From Hoeflea sp. (GTDB taxonomy: Bacteria; Pseudomonadota; Alphaproteobacteria; Rhizobiales; Rhizobiaceae): a stretch of 64,000 nt of DNA. The DNA lies in the NCBI RefSeq assembly GCF_002733955.1, contig NZ_NVXQ01000025.1, positions 62,001 through 126,000 on the forward strand, in the 5' to 3' direction. The notes under the pieces are model-generated. The model had not been told where the DNA came from, did no database searches, and saw nothing but the letters and a program-made list of their open reading frames with translations. A program made the position numbers and the translations under genes. Within the stretch, counting starts at the first letter, position 1, and each line of letters opens with the position of its first letter. Positions 63,309-64,000 of the stretch are shown piece after piece.

Positions 63309-64000
63309 TTAACCGCGTGCGACCAGCGCCATGGCGCGGATCGGACTGCCCGTGCCCTTGACGATTTTCAGCGGCGCCGCGATCAGGATCGCGCCCTTGG
63401 GCGGCAGCTTGTCGAGATTGGCAAGCGAGGCGAGACCGTATTTGTTGGCCGCGTGCAGCAGATTGTGCGCCGGGTAGGGCGGCTCCATGCCGCCGGCCTG
63501 GCCGGCGTCGGTGCCGATGCACTGGTTGCCCCAGCCGATCACGCCTTTGGACAGGATGTACTCGATGCAATCGACGGTCGGTCCGGGCGAGTGCGGGCCG
63601 GTTTCGTCGGCATTGAGGTAGGCCGCCTCGTCACCGGCGCGGGAATCCCAGTCGGAGCGCATGACGACCCACTCGCCGGCCTTGATTTCGCCGTGCTCGG
63701 CCTCCCATTCCTTGACGCGGGCTGCATCGAGCAGGAAGTCGGGGTTTTCAGCGACTTCAGCGGAGCAGTCGATCACATTGACCGGAGCGACAAAATTCTG
63801 CGGCGGAATGGAATCGGTGTAGCCATCGGCATAGTCCTTGCCGGTGATCCAGTGATGCGGCGCGTCGAAGTGGGTGCCGGAATGCTCGCCGAGCTTGAGC
63901 CAGTTCCAGGCAAAGAAGGGACCGTCACTGTCATATTCGGAGATCTTGTGGATCTCGATCTTGGGTGTGTTCTTGGCGAAATCCTCGGGCAATTGAAGCA
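63309..64000 (-). CDS. Cyclase-family (kynurenine formamidase-like) hydrolase, N-terminus cut off
   Basis: About 230 residues visible; the frame is open to the right window edge and the sequence there is already family-like, so the start lies outside. The metal-binding motif HSGTHFDAPHHW is diagnostic for the cyclase/KynB family. Other conserved parts are GEWVVMRSDW and PYPAHNLLHAANKYGLASLANLDKLPPKGAILIAAPLKI. Members hydrolyse amide or cyclic ester bonds of aromatic compounds. It appears to open the operon of the flavoprotein, marR, VOC and ior genes. Confidence 0.85.
   Translation of the reverse strand, partial: LQLPEDFAKNTPKIEIHKISEYDSDGPFFAWNWLKLGEHSGTHFDAPHHWITGKDYADGYTDSIPPQNFVAPVNVIDCSAEVAENPDFLLDAARVKEWEAEHGEIKAGEWVVMRSDWDSRAGDEAAYLNADETGPHSPGPTVDCIEYILSKGVIGWGNQCIGTDAGQAGGMEPPYPAHNLLHAANKYGLASLANLDKLPPKGAILIAAPLKIVKGTGSPIRAMALVARG

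Overview
The window is GC-rich DNA, densely coding on both strands, from an alphaproteobacterium. The sox gene order, the urea transporter genes, the betaine-lipid genes and the phn clusters together suggest Hyphomicrobiales (Rhizobiaceae or Phyllobacteriaceae-like, perhaps a marine genus such as Hoeflea). That placement is an inference from gene content only. No rRNA, tRNA, CRISPR array or transposase was seen.

Layout. 1-2485: the end of a urea ABC transporter (urtC partial, urtD, urtE), followed by a sigma54-type promoter and hairpins that may encode a small RNA. 2778-18188: a full thiosulfate-oxidation locus. It has two YeeE/YedE sulfur transporters, an MBL-fold hydrolase, the divergent soxS-soxR pair, and soxVWXYZABCDEF in one direction, with operator-like dyads in the soxS/soxV and soxW/soxX gaps. 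A low-GC orphan gene (5106-5732) is inserted near the left end. 18344-20920: modABC molybdate uptake, which fits the molybdenum need of SoxCD. 20930-24542 (minus): phnF, a PlcP-like phosphoesterase, btaA and btaB, that is, membrane-lipid remodelling under phosphate starvation beside the phosphonate repressor. 24645-37618: the C-P lyase pathway in two blocks, phnGHIJKL plus a hexapeptide acyltransferase, then phnCDE1E2, a DUF1045 gene, phnM and phnN. They are separated by a minus-strand bluB preceded by a cobalamin riboswitch. Pho-box-like repeats precede phnG and phnC, and a clean palindrome, probably the PhnF operator, precedes phnG.

37699-42327: a small acidic-tailed protein, a chemoreceptor with a free-standing periplasmic Cache-like partner, a metallophosphoesterase and a rhodanese. 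42465-50436: flavin oxidoreductases, a BASS transporter, a CocE-type hydrolase, an HSL-type esterase and a HAD phosphatase. 50455-55990: a dipeptide-type ABC transporter with a fused DppDF ATPase and a divergent binding protein. 56089-56535: a PACE-type efflux protein. 56790-64000 (minus): an apparent catabolic operon of a cyclase-family hydrolase (cut by the window end), a CrtI-like flavoprotein, a MarR regulator, an exported VOC protein, and a two-subunit indolepyruvate:ferredoxin oxidoreductase.

How they fit together. Much of the window is nutrient scavenging: nitrogen from urea, reduced sulfur as an electron donor, molybdate for the Sox enzyme, phosphorus from phosphonates, and replacement of phospholipids by betaine lipid when phosphate is short. 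The points most worth a second look are the possible sigma54-driven small RNA, the SoxR with Trp in place of its first sensing cysteine, the phnF-plcP-btaAB arrangement, the DUF1045 protein where phnP would be expected, the chemoreceptor with a separate sensor protein, and the indolepyruvate oxidoreductase operon.
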